64,000 bases of DNA, taken from the NCBI RefSeq assembly GCF_003332885.2, contig NZ_QOWJ01000014.1, forward strand, positions 83,477-147,476, read 5' to 3'. Numbering within the stretch: position 1 is the stretch's first letter; each line of letters starts with the position of its first letter. The DNA is from Paracnuella aquatica. Its GTDB lineage: Bacteria; Bacteroidota; Bacteroidia; Chitinophagales; Chitinophagaceae. A program made the translations under genes and the position numbers. Shown here in pieces: positions 24,789 to 34,209 of the stretch. The notes beneath the pieces were generated by a model that did not search any database, had not been told where the DNA came from, and saw only the letters and a list, made by a program, of their open reading frames with translations.

Positions 24789-25946
24789 TCACTCCGCCCA
24801 ACTCATCGTGTAACCTTCGTTCTCAATTTCCAGTGCCTGTTTGGTGAGCATCAGCGGGTGAAAAGTATCCACCATCACGGCCAGTTCGCCGGTTTCTTCT
24901 TTGCCAATGCTTTTTTCCACAGCGCCGGGGTGCGGTCCGTGCGGTATGCCTGCCGGGTGCAGCGTGATCATGCCACGCGTTACATTTTTACGGCTCATGA
25001 AATCGCCATCCACGTAATACAGCACTTCGTCCGAATCGATATTGGAGTGATTGTACGGCGCCGGAATAGCCTGGGGGTGATAATCGTATTTGCGGGGCAC
25101 AAAAGAGCACACCACAAAATTGTGCGCTTCAAAAGTTTGGTGCACGGGTGGCGGCTGGTGCACCCGGCCGGTAATGGGCTCAAAATCGTGGATGGAAAAA
25201 GCATACGGGTAACAACATCCATCCCACCCCACCACATCAAAGGGATGCGTGCCGTAATGCAGCGGGTACAACACACCGCGTTTTTTAGTCTGGATCAAAA
25301 ACTCGCCTTTTGTATCGTGGGTTCCCAAGTCTTTCGGAGTGCGGATGTCCCGTTCGCAAAACGGCGCATGCTCCAGCAGTTGCCCGTATTTACTTAAGTA
25401 CCTTTTTGGAAAACGAATGGGGCTAAACGATTCCACAATGAACAACCGGTTGTCGGCGCCATCAAATTGGATCTGGTAAATAGTGCCGCGTGGAATACAG
25501 AGGTAATCGCCAAAGGCAAATGGCAGTTTGCCATATTGTGTGTGCAGGGTGCCGCTGCCCTGGTGCACAAACAACAACTCGTCGGCATCTGCATTTTTAT
25601 AAAAATAATCCGCCAGGCTTTGCTGCGGTGCGGCCAAGGAAATGTGCACATCATTGTTGACCAGCACGGGCACCCGGCTTGCCAGATAATCGGCCGCGGG
25701 TTGGATGTTAAACCCTTCAAAGCTGCGGTGGCGCAACATTTTTTCTTCGGCAATCTGCGGCTGTACCTCCACCGGAGTGCCGGTTTTAATGATTTGTGTA
25801 GGCGGATGCACATGGTACAGCAACGAGTAATCGTTGGAAAAACCCTCGGTGGAAAATAGCTGTTCGGAGTACAGGCCGCCATCGGGCTTGCGAAACTGGG
25901 TATGCCGTTTGTGCGGCACGGCGCCCAGTTGGTGGTATTGGGGCAT
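24789..25946 (-). CDS. hmgA: Homogentisate 1,2-dioxygenase family protein
   Basis: Opens the ring of homogentisate to maleylacetoacetate with non-haem iron, a step of tyrosine and phenylalanine breakdown. The 385-residue cupin protein shows DELLFVHQGSGTLHTQYGKL, GDYLCIPRGTIYQ and the C-terminal metal-binding portion GMITLHPAGIPHGPHPGA. The His-rich FHPLMLTKQALE segment follows. No other genes of the pathway (hpd, fahA) are next to it. It is flanked on both sides by heptad repeats. Confidence 0.85.
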   Translation of the reverse strand: MPQYHQLGAVPHKRHTQFRKPDGGLYSEQLFSTEGFSNDYSLLYHVHPPTQIIKTGTPVEVQPQIAEEKMLRHRSFEGFNIQPAADYLASRVPVLVNNDVHISLAAPQQSLADYFYKNADADELLFVHQGSGTLHTQYGKLPFAFGDYLCIPRGTIYQIQFDGADNRLFIVESFSPIRFPKRYLSKYGQLLEHAPFCERDIRTPKDLGTHDTKGEFLIQTKKRGVLYPLHYGTHPFDVVGWDGCCYPYAFSIHDFEPITGRVHQPPPVHQTFEAHNFVVCSFVPRKYDYHPQAIPAPYNHSNIDSDEVLYYVDGDFMSRKNVTRGMITLHPAGIPHGPHPGAVEKSIGKEETGELAVMVDTFHPLMLTKQALEIENEGYTMSWAE

Positions 25947-25956
25947 AGCAATCTTT

Positions 25957-26064
25957 ATTTACGATTTGGGATTTAGAAATGACGATTGCGGAACAACATA
26001 AAAGGTGCATAATATGCCCGTTGGAAACCCAATCGTACATCCGAAATCGCAAATCCGAAATCCT
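25957..26064. repeat. Heptad inverted repeat upstream of hmgA
   Basis: TTTACGA, TTTGGGA and TTTAGAA (25957-25992) oppose AATCGTA, CATCCGA, AATCGCA and AATCCGA (26031-26064), in register with a 7-bp period. Confidence 0.8.
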
Positions 26065-26178
26065 GTGGCAAGGTACAAAAAAAGCCAAAGCAGGTTGCTG
26101 CTCTGGCACATAGGGGCTGGCACTCCAGCTGATAGGTTAAAGGGTAGAAAATGTTATCAACGGGTACGAACCATTTAT

Positions 26179-26358
26179 TTAATAGATATAATCATCGCAA
26201 TTGGGACATTCCGATTTGTGTGGCCCTAAGGGGCGCTCCACCGCTCCGCACAAACCGCAAATCACTACATGTTCCCGCTGCACCATTTCGGCACTGCACG
26301 TAGCAGTTTGGCCACCATCAAATACACTGTTCATTTGGGTATCCATCATTTCATTCAT
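26179..26358 (-). CDS. Small zinc-ribbon protein
   Basis: A 59-residue protein starting MNEMMDTQMNSVFDG and ending CPNCDDYIY. Four cysteines (C34, C37, C51, C54) form CxxC-x13-CxxC, a rubredoxin-like or zinc-ribbon knuckle pair; a fifth Cys is at residue 21. GGAAAG lies nine bases before the ATG. It sits upstream of hmgA on the same strand and divergent from the phosphoesterase. I do not recognise a named family. A protein- or nucleic-acid-binding zinc ribbon is inferred. Confidence 0.65.
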   Translation of the reverse strand: MNEMMDTQMNSVFDGGQTATCSAEMVQREHVVICGLCGAVERPLGPHKSECPNCDDYIY

Positions 26359-26561
26359 ATGACAACGCTTTCCAGTACCTGTTCATATTTCGGGCCACAA
26401 AGCGGGCCGCCACAGCGCAGCGAGTTTGCTTTTAAAATCAGCGAGTTGCCCATACATTAATTTTTTATGCAACATTTCCTTCTTTGCAGCAGCCCCAATT
26501 TTTGGGGAAATTTTTCTCAACCCGCCGTTGCACCTAGGCTTACTTCGCGGAACTTGCACCC

Positions 26562-27062
26562 ATGACCCGGATTGGCTTGATCTCCGACACACATGGTTTT
26601 TTACACGATGCAGTTTTCAAACATTTTGAGCAATGCGACGAAATATGGCACGCCGGCGATTTTGGGCCCGGTGTTGCCGAGCAGTTGGCGCCATTCAAAC
26701 CGCTGAAAGGTGTTTTTGGCAACATCGACGACAACGAAATTCGCCACCAATTTCCCGAAACACTGCGCTGGCAATGCGAGGATGTGCCAGTGTTAATGAC
26801 GCATATTGGCGGGTACCCGGGTAAATATGCGCCGGCTGTACGCAAGGAATTGGCCACCACGCCAACAGGCTTATTCATCTGCGGCCATTCGCATATTTTA
26901 AAAGTAATGTATGATAAGAAATATGCCTGTCTGCACATGAACCCCGGCGCAGCCGGCAACCAGGGCTGGCACCAAATGCGAACGCTGCTGCGGTTTACGA
27001 TAGATGGAAAAGAAATTAAAGATTGCGAAGTGATTGAACTGGGACGGCGTGGTGTGCGGTAG
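26562..27062 (+). CDS. YfcE/MJ0936-type metallophosphoesterase
   Basis: A 166-residue calcineurin-like phosphodiesterase. All metal-site motifs are present: GLISDTHG (Asp, His), HAGDFG, GNIDDNE (Asn), LMTHIGG and CGHSH. It likely hydrolyses a phosphodiester with two divalent metals in the cytoplasm. The natural substrate is unknown. It stands alone between the zinc-ribbon gene and a repeat region. Confidence 0.9.
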   Translation: MTRIGLISDTHGFLHDAVFKHFEQCDEIWHAGDFGPGVAEQLAPFKPLKGVFGNIDDNEIRHQFPETLRWQCEDVPVLMTHIGGYPGKYAPAVRKELATTPTGLFICGHSHILKVMYDKKYACLHMNPGAAGNQGWHQMRTLLRFTIDGKEIKDCEVIELGRRGVR

Positions 27063-27360
27063 GTCCTGATTTTTTTTGAACCACGAAGACACGAAGGAAT
27101 GAAGGGACCACAAAGATTAGAAGATAATTGTTGACACGTTCGGAAAAGACATCGTGCATGTGATGTCTTTTGAATTGAAGCATAAAACACGACATCAAAA
27201 TAATGCTTGAAAAAATCTGATGGCGAAATGCAAATCCTTTTACCATCCCATAAATAACAAAAGCGCCCAGAAAGGACGCTTTTGTTATTTATGATACCAC
27301 TCCAAACGGGAGTCATTAAAATCATTTCCAATCACACAAATCTGTGGTTAAAACCAACCA
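27063..27360. repeat. Dispersed repeat arms around a terminator
   Basis: GAACCACGAAGACACGAAGG near 27078 and ACAAATCTGTGGTTAA near 27338 look like the two ends of a dispersed repeat of the 'accacgaagacacgaag' type. Between them lies the terminator at 27252-27290. No gene is seen. Confidence 0.45.
27252..27290. terminator. Bidirectional terminator
   Basis: AAATAACAAAAGCG and CGCTTTTGTTATTT form a perfect 14-bp stem with an 11-base loop between the phosphoesterase and the convergent four-helix protein gene. Confidence 0.85.
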
Positions 27361-27809
27361 CGGCCAGCGCCCACTTCGCGGAACGGCCAGGGAATGGAAA
27401 TAAGAATCACCAGCAGTGCAATGATGTAAAAGATTGCAGTGCGGCGGTGCTTGGCGCTATCAGCCATTGATTTTTTACCCTGTGCCTTACCGATATGAAT
27501 CAGGGCAATGGCCAGGATCATGCCCACCTGGTGTTCTACTGCAAAAAAGCGGTTTACGCGGTCGCCCATTACGCCACCCATGCCACCATTGTTCTGGATC
27601 AATTGCAGGCCCCATGGACCCGCCAGCCACAGGTAAATACCCACCAACAACATTACATCGGCCGAGATCATCAGGAACAAATTTAGTTTGGCATCGCCAC
27701 GGTCGTAAGGGCGGTTGTTAGCCCCCAGGTGCTTAAAAATCGCGATCAGCAACAGGATCAAAACTACCCAGCGGCCAAAACTATGCAGGTGCAACATTCC
27801 GGTGTACAT
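27348..27809 (-). CDS. Four-helix integral membrane protein of unknown function
   Basis: A 153-residue inner-membrane protein with four hydrophobic segments (about residues 10-27, 44-62, 90-108 and 126-144). It has conserved-looking histidines in MYTGMLHLHSFGRW and FFAVEHQVGMILAIALIHIG. Members of this family are sometimes labelled cytochrome b-like because paired His residues sit in helices, but haem binding is not shown by the sequence. A perfect promoter box lies at 27834-27841. Confidence 0.75.
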   Translation of the reverse strand: MYTGMLHLHSFGRWVVLILLLIAIFKHLGANNRPYDRGDAKLNLFLMISADVMLLVGIYLWLAGPWGLQLIQNNGGMGGVMGDRVNRFFAVEHQVGMILAIALIHIGKAQGKKSMADSAKHRRTAIFYIIALLVILISIPWPFREVGAGRGWF

Positions 27810-27833
27810 ACAGTTGATTTAAAGGTTTGCCAG

Positions 27834-27841
27834 CAAAGATA
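27834..27841 (-). promoter_or_regulatory. TAnnTTTG -7 box of the four-helix protein gene
   Basis: TATCTTTG on the minus strand, 24 bases upstream of the ATG and directly beside the left arm of a heptad repeat (27851). Confidence 0.7.
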
Positions 27842-27850
27842 GTGGAATAG

Positions 27851-28080
27851 GTAGTTGGGAGTTGAGAGTTGGGAGTTCTGAGTTGGGAGTTGGGAGTTCA
27901 GAGTTGAGAGTTATGAGTAGAGAGGTGCGGATGTTTTTGTGTGGCTTACTCTGGTTTGAAAAATTGATCGCTCATTTAGTTATCGTGCACAATAAATTAC
28001 AGTCGACAACTTATACTTGCAACTCTGAACTCCCGACTGATAACTCACTACTCCCAACTCCCAACAGCCAACTCACTCCC
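27851..28080. repeat. Long heptad inverted repeat
   Basis: The left arm 27851-27925 has ten consecutive 7-bp units around GGAGTTG, AGAGTTG and TGAGTTG. The right arm 28018-28080 has about nine units around CAACTCC, GAACTCC and CTACTCC. The spacer is about 95 bases. The right arm covers the stop codon of the PD40 gene. It has the longest arms of the family in this window. Confidence 0.85.
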
Positions 28081-29161
28081 CCGCCCAATCCGCCATGAAC
28101 ACATTCGTATCCCTTGTGCCACCGTTGTTGCGGTTGGAGGAAAACAGAATCTTTTTGCCGTCGGGGCTAAACATCGGGAACGCATCGAAGCCTTTGTCGC
28201 GACTTATTTTTTGCAAGCCGCTGCCGTCCACATTCATCAGGTACATATTAAACGGAAAGCCACGCGGGTATTCGTGGTTGGAGCAAAAAATAATGCGGCC
28301 GTCCGGCGTAAAATTTGGCGCCCAATTGGCCCCTCCCAAACCGGTTACCTGCCGCGCATTGGTGCCGTCGGCATTGGCCACCCACACTTCCATTTGCGTA
28401 GGCGCCACCAGGCCCTGTGCCAGCAGCTCTTTGTATTCTGCAATGGCTGCGGCACCTTTTGGCCGGCTGGCACGCCATACTATTTGCTTGCTGTCGGGGC
28501 TAAACCATGCACCTCCATCATAGCCCAAATCTTTAGTGATGCGTTTTGTTTTACCCGACTCCATCTCCATCACGTACAGGTCCAGGTCGCCGTCACGCAT
28601 GGAGGTAAACACCATTTGCTTTCCGTCTGGCGAAATGGTGGCTTCCGCGTCGTAGCCCGGTGTATTGGTGAGGCGGCGGTGCATTTTACCCAAGGTATCG
28701 GTAATGAAAATATCATAGCTTGCATACACGGGCCAGATGTAGCGGTTGCCCCATTTAGCCCGGTCGGGCGGTGGTGGGCAGCTATCGGCGCCCAAGTGCG
28801 TTGATGCATAAACGATATGTGCGCCGTCGTGTGTAAAAAAGGCGCAGGTAGTGCGGCCCTTGCCGGTGCTCACCATGCGAAAGTTGAATGCTTCGCCTGC
28901 CGCCGGTGTTTGGCCATAAAAAATCTGGTCGCAGGGCACACCATCTTTTACCGAAGTGCGCTGAAACACAATGCCCTTGCCGTCGGGGCTCCAATAGGCT
29001 TCGGCGTTATCGCCACCAAAAGTGAGTTGTTGCACGTTGGCAAAATGCCGCTCATCGGGATACAGCAACGTATCGGCAACCGGCGCCCCTGCATGCGCAG
29101 AGAAAAATTGAAATGTGGTTAACGCAAAAACGACAAGCAGGGATTGGGCAGAATAAGGCAT
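28073..29161 (-). CDS. Exported PD40 (TolB-like) beta-propeller protein
   Basis: A 362-residue secreted or periplasmic protein with a signal peptide ending near AHAG. PD40/WD40-like repeats are visible as YWSPDGKGIVFQ, TISPDGKQMVFTS, WFSPDSKQIVWR, NFTPDGRIIFCS and MFSPDGKKILFSS, which fits a six-bladed TolB-like propeller. No TolB N-terminal domain or protease domain is attached. The role is unknown; proteins of this kind bind partners or carbohydrates. A perfect promoter box is at 29182-29189. Confidence 0.85.
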   Translation of the reverse strand: MPYSAQSLLVVFALTTFQFFSAHAGAPVADTLLYPDERHFANVQQLTFGGDNAEAYWSPDGKGIVFQRTSVKDGVPCDQIFYGQTPAAGEAFNFRMVSTGKGRTTCAFFTHDGAHIVYASTHLGADSCPPPPDRAKWGNRYIWPVYASYDIFITDTLGKMHRRLTNTPGYDAEATISPDGKQMVFTSMRDGDLDLYVMEMESGKTKRITKDLGYDGGAWFSPDSKQIVWRASRPKGAAAIAEYKELLAQGLVAPTQMEVWVANADGTNARQVTGLGGANWAPNFTPDGRIIFCSNHEYPRGFPFNMYLMNVDGSGLQKISRDKGFDAFPMFSPDGKKILFSSNRNNGGTRDTNVFMADWAGE

Positions 29162-29181
29162 GGCTCCGTGTTAATGAAGCA

Positions 29182-29189
29182 CAAAAGTA
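29182..29189 (-). promoter_or_regulatory. TAnnTTTG -7 box of the PD40 gene
   Basis: TACTTTTG on the minus strand, 20 bases upstream of the ATG. Confidence 0.65.
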
Positions 29190-29244
29190 TCCAGTGCGTC
29201 GCCCTTTGCTCATCACAAAACTGTCAAATAGTACCCGAAGGCTG

Positions 29245-29252
29245 TAGCTTTG
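29245..29252 (+). promoter_or_regulatory. TAnnTTTG -7 box of the TPR lipoprotein gene
   Basis: TAGCTTTG ends seven bases before the ATG at 29260, so the message should be leaderless or nearly so. Confidence 0.65.
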
Positions 29253-29259
29253 CCGCCTG

Positions 29260-30232
29260 ATGAAACCCATATTTTTCTGCTCCATGATCATGTTGCTGGC
29301 TGCCTGCTCCAACAGCGGCCAGCATTCTATTTTGCAACAACCGCCCTACGCAGCGTTTACCGATAGCATTGCATCCGAACCCAACCGTGCCGACCTCTAC
29401 TACCGCCGCGGACAACTGCTGTTGCAGGACGAACAATCAGCTCTTGCCGAACAAGACTTCAGGCAGGCCTGGACCCTGCAGCCCAACGAGGACCATGCCA
29501 TTGGCGTGGCCCGTTACCTGATCGCCCGCAACACCGATTCAGCCGTGCAGTTTTTGGAAAAAGCAGTGCAGCAGGTGCCGCAAAGCCTGGTGCTGCAGGT
29601 AAGCCTGGCCCGTGGCTATCAAAAACAACAGCAGCCGGATAAAGCGTTGGCCGTGTGCAACCGCATCATTGATGCATACCCCAACCAGTTGGATGCATTG
29701 CAGTTAAAAGCCGACATTCTAACGGCTCAGGAAAAGCCCGCCGAAGCACTGGCGACCCTTGAACAGGCGCACCATTACGCTCCTTTTGACCCCGAGCTGG
29801 CCCACAACTTGGCATTTGCGTACGCCGAAGCCAAAAACAGTAAAGTGCTGGCACTTACCGACTCACTTATCCGGGCCGATTCGGCGCAGCGCCATGCAGA
29901 ACCCTACTATTTTAAAGGCGTTTATTTTTCCAACACCGGTAACAGCAGTGCGGCGTTACAGCAGTTTGACGAGGCCATCCGCCGCGATTACAATTACCTG
30001 GATGCACACATGGAAAAAGGCGTGTTGCTGTATAATGGTAAACAATATGGCGCTGCGCAAAAAGCCTTTGAGCTGGCACTGACCATTTCGCCATCGTATG
30101 CCGATGCACACCTCTGGCTGGGTAAAACAGCCGAAGCGCAGGGCCGCAAGGCGGAAGCAAAAAATCATTACACCAGTGCATACAGTCTGGATAAATCGCT
30201 GCGGGAAGCAAAGGAAGCCGCGGAGCGGTTGT

Positions 30233-30234
<2 letters not shown>
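29260..30234 (+). CDS. TPR-repeat lipoprotein
   Basis: A 324-residue lipoprotein. The lipobox LLAAC at residues 12-16 follows a short hydrophobic signal. The rest is a solenoid of about seven tetratricopeptide units (for example LYYRRGQLLLQDEQSALAEQ, ALAVCNRIIDAYPNQLDALQ, PYYFKGVYFSNTGNSSAALQ, AHLWLGKTAEAQGRKAEAKN). Probably anchored in the outer or inner membrane facing the periplasm, acting as a protein scaffold. The partner is unknown. A heptad repeat starts at its stop codon. Confidence 0.85.
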
Positions 30235-30417
<183 letters not shown>

Positions 30418-30421
30418 CCCC

Positions 30422-31069
30422 ATGCCCATCATTGCTCCTTCCCTGCTGGCCGCAGATTTTCTGAACTTGGAACAAGCCTGCAGGCTGGTAAACGAAAGTG
30501 CCGCCGAGTGGCTGCATATCGACATCATGGACGGCCGTTTTGTGCCCAACATTTCGTTTGGACAACCAGTGTTGGAAGCGGTGCAAAAAGTGGTTACTAA
30601 AACGCTGGATGTGCACCTGATGATTGAAGAGCCCGAGCGTTATGCAGAGGATTTTGCAAAACTGGGTGCCAATTGCCTCACCGTTCACTACGAAGCCTGC
30701 CGCCACTTGCACCGCAATGTGCAGCAGATAAAAGCTTTGGGTATGAAAGCCGGCGTGGCCCTGAACCCGCATACTCCCGTGCACCTGCTCGAAGACATTT
30801 TGCCCGACCTGGACATGGTGCTGGTGATGAGTGTAAACCCCGGATTTGGCGGGCAGAAATTCATACCGCATTCGCTGGAAAAAATTGCCGCCCTGCGTCA
30901 AATGATCAACGACAACGGCCTTTCCACGCTGATTGAAGTGGACGGCGGTGTAACCACCGACAACGCCGCACAACTTGTAGCTGCCGGTGTGGATGTGCTG
31001 GTAGCGGGCAGTTCCGTGTTCCGCGCCGCGGATCCAATGGCGGCGATTGATGCGCTGAAGAAAGCCTAA
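30422..31069 (+). CDS. rpe: Ribulose-phosphate 3-epimerase
   Basis: Interconverts ribulose 5-phosphate and xylulose 5-phosphate in the pentose phosphate pathway. The 215-residue TIM barrel shows IAPSLLAADFLNLEQ, WLHIDIMDGRFVPNISFG (metal-ligand His and Asp), DVHLMIEEPERY, VLVMSVNPGFGGQKFIP and IEVDGGVTTDNA. The gene begins a few bases after a heptad repeat, and another follows its stop codon. Confidence 0.97.
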   Translation: MPIIAPSLLAADFLNLEQACRLVNESAAEWLHIDIMDGRFVPNISFGQPVLEAVQKVVTKTLDVHLMIEEPERYAEDFAKLGANCLTVHYEACRHLHRNVQQIKALGMKAGVALNPHTPVHLLEDILPDLDMVLVMSVNPGFGGQKFIPHSLEKIAALRQMINDNGLSTLIEVDGGVTTDNAAQLVAAGVDVLVAGSSVFRAADPMAAIDALKKA

Positions 31070-31232
31070 GGAATATCGAACAAGGAACAAGGAACAAGGA
31101 ATAATGAATGATGAATTGTGAGTTATTGTTTTCGATTGCCCCCAATAATTAATGATTCATAATTAATTATTCATCATTCTTTCACAACTTCTTCTGTTCA
31201 TCTGTTCCTTGTTCGTCTGTTCGATATTTCCT
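31070..31232. repeat. Heptad inverted repeat between rpe and the TonB receptor
   Basis: ATCGAAC and AAGGAAC units (from 31073) oppose TGTTCAT, CTGTTCC, TTGTTCG and TCTGTTC (to about 31232). An AT-rich middle (AATTAATTATTCAT) also forms a dyad. The left arm starts directly after the rpe stop. Confidence 0.8.
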
Positions 31233-31268
31233 TGTGCCGCTTTTCACTATCTTGAGGCCACTATCGCT

Positions 31269-33755
31269 ATGAAACCACTGCTGCGACATTCCATACTGCT
31301 GCTGTTACTCCTTTGTTCCGGCGTTCTTTTGGCCCAAAAAAATACGGCATTTGTACAGGGCAAAGTGGTCAACGAAGAGGGCCAGCCGCTGGCCGCTGTT
31401 TCAATTACCATTTTAGGACAACAAAAAGGCATCGCCACTTCCGACTCCGGCATTTTTCGCATCCGGGCCACGGCCGGCCGGGCATTTGCGCTGATTTTTT
31501 CCTACACCGGCTATAAAATAGTGCAGCAAAACTTTATGCTGCTCGAAGGCGAAGAAGAATCGGTGACCGTGCAGTTGGAACGCATGGGCACAACCCTCGG
31601 CGGCGTGGTGGTTCGGGGCCAGCAACCCCGCACCGAAACCGGCCTCATCCGGATAGATGGAGGGAACATATCCAACCTGCCTGCGCCGGTGTCCGGTGTG
31701 GAAAGCCTGATCAAAATATTTGTGGGTGCCAACAACGAGCTGACTTCGCAATACACGGTTCGTGGTGGATCCTACGATGAAAACCTGATTTACGTAAATG
31801 ACTTTGAAATATTCCGGCCCTACCTGGTGCGCAACGGCCAGCAGGAAGGTTTGAGTTTCATTAACCCGGCGCTGGTGCGCAACCTTAATTTTTACAACGG
31901 CGGCTTCTCTGCCCGCTATGGCGACAAAATGAGCTCAGTGCTGGATATCCAGTACAACAAGCCGCAACACTTTGGCGGCTCGGCCAATATTTCGCTGTTG
32001 GAGCAAGGCTTGCATTTTGAAGGCTTGAGCCGGGATAAGAAATTTTCTTACGTCATTGGTGCCCGCAATCGCGACAACCGCAACCTGCTCCGCAACCAGG
32101 CCACCGAAGGCATTTACCTGCCTTCCTCGTCCGACATTCAGGCACTCCTCACCTACCAGTTTTCGCCGCAGTGGCAGGCCGAAGTGCTCGGTAATATTTC
32201 CGCTACGAGGTTTACATTTTACCCGTCGTATACACAGCTTTCCTCCTCGGTGGTAACTCCCTACCTCACCGCCAATATTGCCGCCGACATTTTTTTTGAA
32301 GGCAGTGAAAAAAGCGCCTACAGCACCCAGATGCTGGGCATTGCCGCCACCAACCAGCGGCGCAATAACGTACGCCTCAAATGGCTCGTTTCCGGTTTTC
32401 GGAACAAGGAAGCCGAAAACATCGACATTGCCGGCACCTACCTGTTTGGCGACCGTGATTTCGACAAAAGCCAGCCCACATTTGGCACCATCATCAACCC
32501 GTTGGGGTCGGGGGCTTTTCAAAACTGGTCGCGCAACAACTTGGATATTGCCAACTACAACTTTTCGCACAAAGGGCAGTGGCAGCGCGGCCGCCGGCAG
32601 TTGCTTTGGGGCGCCGGCTATGACCGCACCCAGATCAACGACCAATTATACGAATGGGAAATGCAGGACTCGGCCGGCTACAGCCTGCCCTTTCAGCCGG
32701 GCCAACTGAACATGAAGCGCTTTGTGCGATCGGCCGCCGACATTGGCATTAATAAATTCAACGGCTACCTGCAACATGGTTGGTTGTTTGGCGATTCCGT
32801 CAATGCGTTTACCCTCCAAACCGGGCTGAGGGTAGCGTACAACGATCTGAATGGCGAGGTCCTGATTTCGCCCCGCATTAATGCTTCGTGGAAACCCGGC
32901 TGGCGCCGCGATGTGATGTTCCGGGCAGCGGCAGGCGCTTACCACCAGCCACCTTTTTACCGCGAACTGCGGCGCATGGCCGGCTCGGTCAATAAGGACC
33001 TGAAAGCGCAAAAAAGCTGGCAGGGCGTGCTGGGCATGGATTACCAGTTTATCGGTTTTGGCCGCCCCATGCGCCTGACCGCCGAAGGTTATTATAAATA
33101 CCTCACCGACGTGGTGCCTTACGACATCGACAATGTGCGGGTTCGCTATTTTGGCGAAAACATGGCCAAAGCCTACGCGGCCGGCCTCGACCTGCGCCTG
33201 CACGGCGAGCTGGTTAAAGATGCCGAAAGCTGGATCTCCGTTGGCCTGATGCGGACCCGCGAAAACCTGGAAGGCGATGTATTTAAAAGGTACACGCTGG
33301 ATTCGCTCAACCAACCCATCGACAGCACCGTTGGCGAAGCGGGCTGGCTGCGCCGCCCCACCGATCGGCTCATCACGTTCGGCATGTTCTTCCAGGATTA
33401 CCTGGCCAACAACAAAAATTTTAAAGTGTACCTGAGCACGTTGTATGGCACCAACCTACCGTACAACATCCCGGGCAGCGTGGCCAACCGCAATGCGCTG
33501 ACCATTCCGCCCTACATCCGCGTGGATATTGGTTTTAGCGCCCTGCTGCTCAATACCGACAAAACGGCACGGCGCAGCCACCACCCATTCCGCAACCTCG
33601 ACAACATCTGGCTGGCGCTGGAAGTGTTCAACCTCATCGACCGATCCAACACCATCTCTTACCAGTTGATCAAGGATTTTGCAAACAACACTTTTGCCAT
33701 GCCCAACCGGCTTACACCAAGGTTGCTGAACTTAAAGTTGACGACAAGATGGTAA
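31269..33755 (+). CDS. TonB-dependent outer-membrane receptor with carboxypeptidase-like N-terminal domain
   Basis: An 828-residue outer-membrane protein. A signal peptide (MKPLLRHSILLLLLL, then LLAQ) is followed by a CarboxypepD-reg/CNA-B-like domain (residues about 25-110: VQGKVVNEEGQPLAAVSITI), a plug domain (about 120-230: SLIKIFVGANNELTSQYTVR, GGFSARYGDKMSSVLDIQY) and a beta-barrel to the C-terminus (LNLKLTTRW, terminal aromatic). No SusD partner follows, so it is an orphan receptor. The ligand is unknown. The upstream in-frame ATG would spoil the signal peptide, so I used the second one. Confidence 0.88.
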   Translation: MKPLLRHSILLLLLLCSGVLLAQKNTAFVQGKVVNEEGQPLAAVSITILGQQKGIATSDSGIFRIRATAGRAFALIFSYTGYKIVQQNFMLLEGEEESVTVQLERMGTTLGGVVVRGQQPRTETGLIRIDGGNISNLPAPVSGVESLIKIFVGANNELTSQYTVRGGSYDENLIYVNDFEIFRPYLVRNGQQEGLSFINPALVRNLNFYNGGFSARYGDKMSSVLDIQYNKPQHFGGSANISLLEQGLHFEGLSRDKKFSYVIGARNRDNRNLLRNQATEGIYLPSSSDIQALLTYQFSPQWQAEVLGNISATRFTFYPSYTQLSSSVVTPYLTANIAADIFFEGSEKSAYSTQMLGIAATNQRRNNVRLKWLVSGFRNKEAENIDIAGTYLFGDRDFDKSQPTFGTIINPLGSGAFQNWSRNNLDIANYNFSHKGQWQRGRRQLLWGAGYDRTQINDQLYEWEMQDSAGYSLPFQPGQLNMKRFVRSAADIGINKFNGYLQHGWLFGDSVNAFTLQTGLRVAYNDLNGEVLISPRINASWKPGWRRDVMFRAAAGAYHQPPFYRELRRMAGSVNKDLKAQKSWQGVLGMDYQFIGFGRPMRLTAEGYYKYLTDVVPYDIDNVRVRYFGENMAKAYAAGLDLRLHGELVKDAESWISVGLMRTRENLEGDVFKRYTLDSLNQPIDSTVGEAGWLRRPTDRLITFGMFFQDYLANNKNFKVYLSTLYGTNLPYNIPGSVANRNALTIPPYIRVDIGFSALLLNTDKTARRSHHPFRNLDNIWLALEVFNLIDRSNTISYQLIKDFANNTFAMPNRLTPRLLNLKLTTRW

Positions 33756-33843
33756 GTGAAAATCTACTGGCGACATCGGCTGCCATTCCACAACCTTATA
33801 TTCCCAAGTTTCACTTTAGGACAACATTTTGTAACTTCACACG

Positions 33844-34209
33844 GTGGCCCAAAAGCAAAAGCGCCGAACCATTATTTTTTACCGGAACTATTTCGAAGAT
33901 TTCTTCGTCAGGCAGCGCCGTAAGGTAAAAGACAAAATTATCTGGACATTGGAACTGATCGAAGAAATTGAAAAAGTTCCCGAAACCTACCTGAAGCATC
34001 TCGAAAATTCCGACGGACTTTTTGAAATCAGGGTGCAGCAAGGCAGCGACATTTTTCGCATTTTCTGCTTTTTCGACGGAGGACAACTTGTGGTGCTTTC
34101 AAATGGTTTTCAAAAGAAAACACAGAAAACACCGAGTCAAGAAATTGAAAGGGCTGAAAAAATTAAACAACAGTATGAAAACGAAAAAAAGCAACACAAC
34201 AACCCTTGA
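33844..34209 (+). CDS. RelE/Gp49-like toxin (HigB type)
   Basis: A 121-residue protein of the phage-derived Gp49-like branch of the RelE/ParE toxins. Visible blocks are the helices KVKDKIIWTLELIEEIEKVP, the strand LFEIRVQQGSDIFRIFCFFD with the basic positions of the mRNase site, and LVVLSNGFQKKTQKTP before a charged C-terminal helix. The predicted start is GTG, since no ATG is available. A TAACTTCA box seven bases before it suggests a near-leaderless message. The antitoxin gene overlaps its 3' end by 35 bases. The toxin-first order matches higBA. Confidence 0.8.
   Translation: MAQKQKRRTIIFYRNYFEDFFVRQRRKVKDKIIWTLELIEEIEKVPETYLKHLENSDGLFEIRVQQGSDIFRIFCFFDGGQLVVLSNGFQKKTQKTPSQEIERAEKIKQQYENEKKQHNNP

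Noticed and set aside
26383-26592. 69-codon frame on the minus strand upstream of the zinc-ribbon gene
   Set aside because: It overlaps the phosphoesterase start, lacks a ribosome-binding site and has no family-like pattern.
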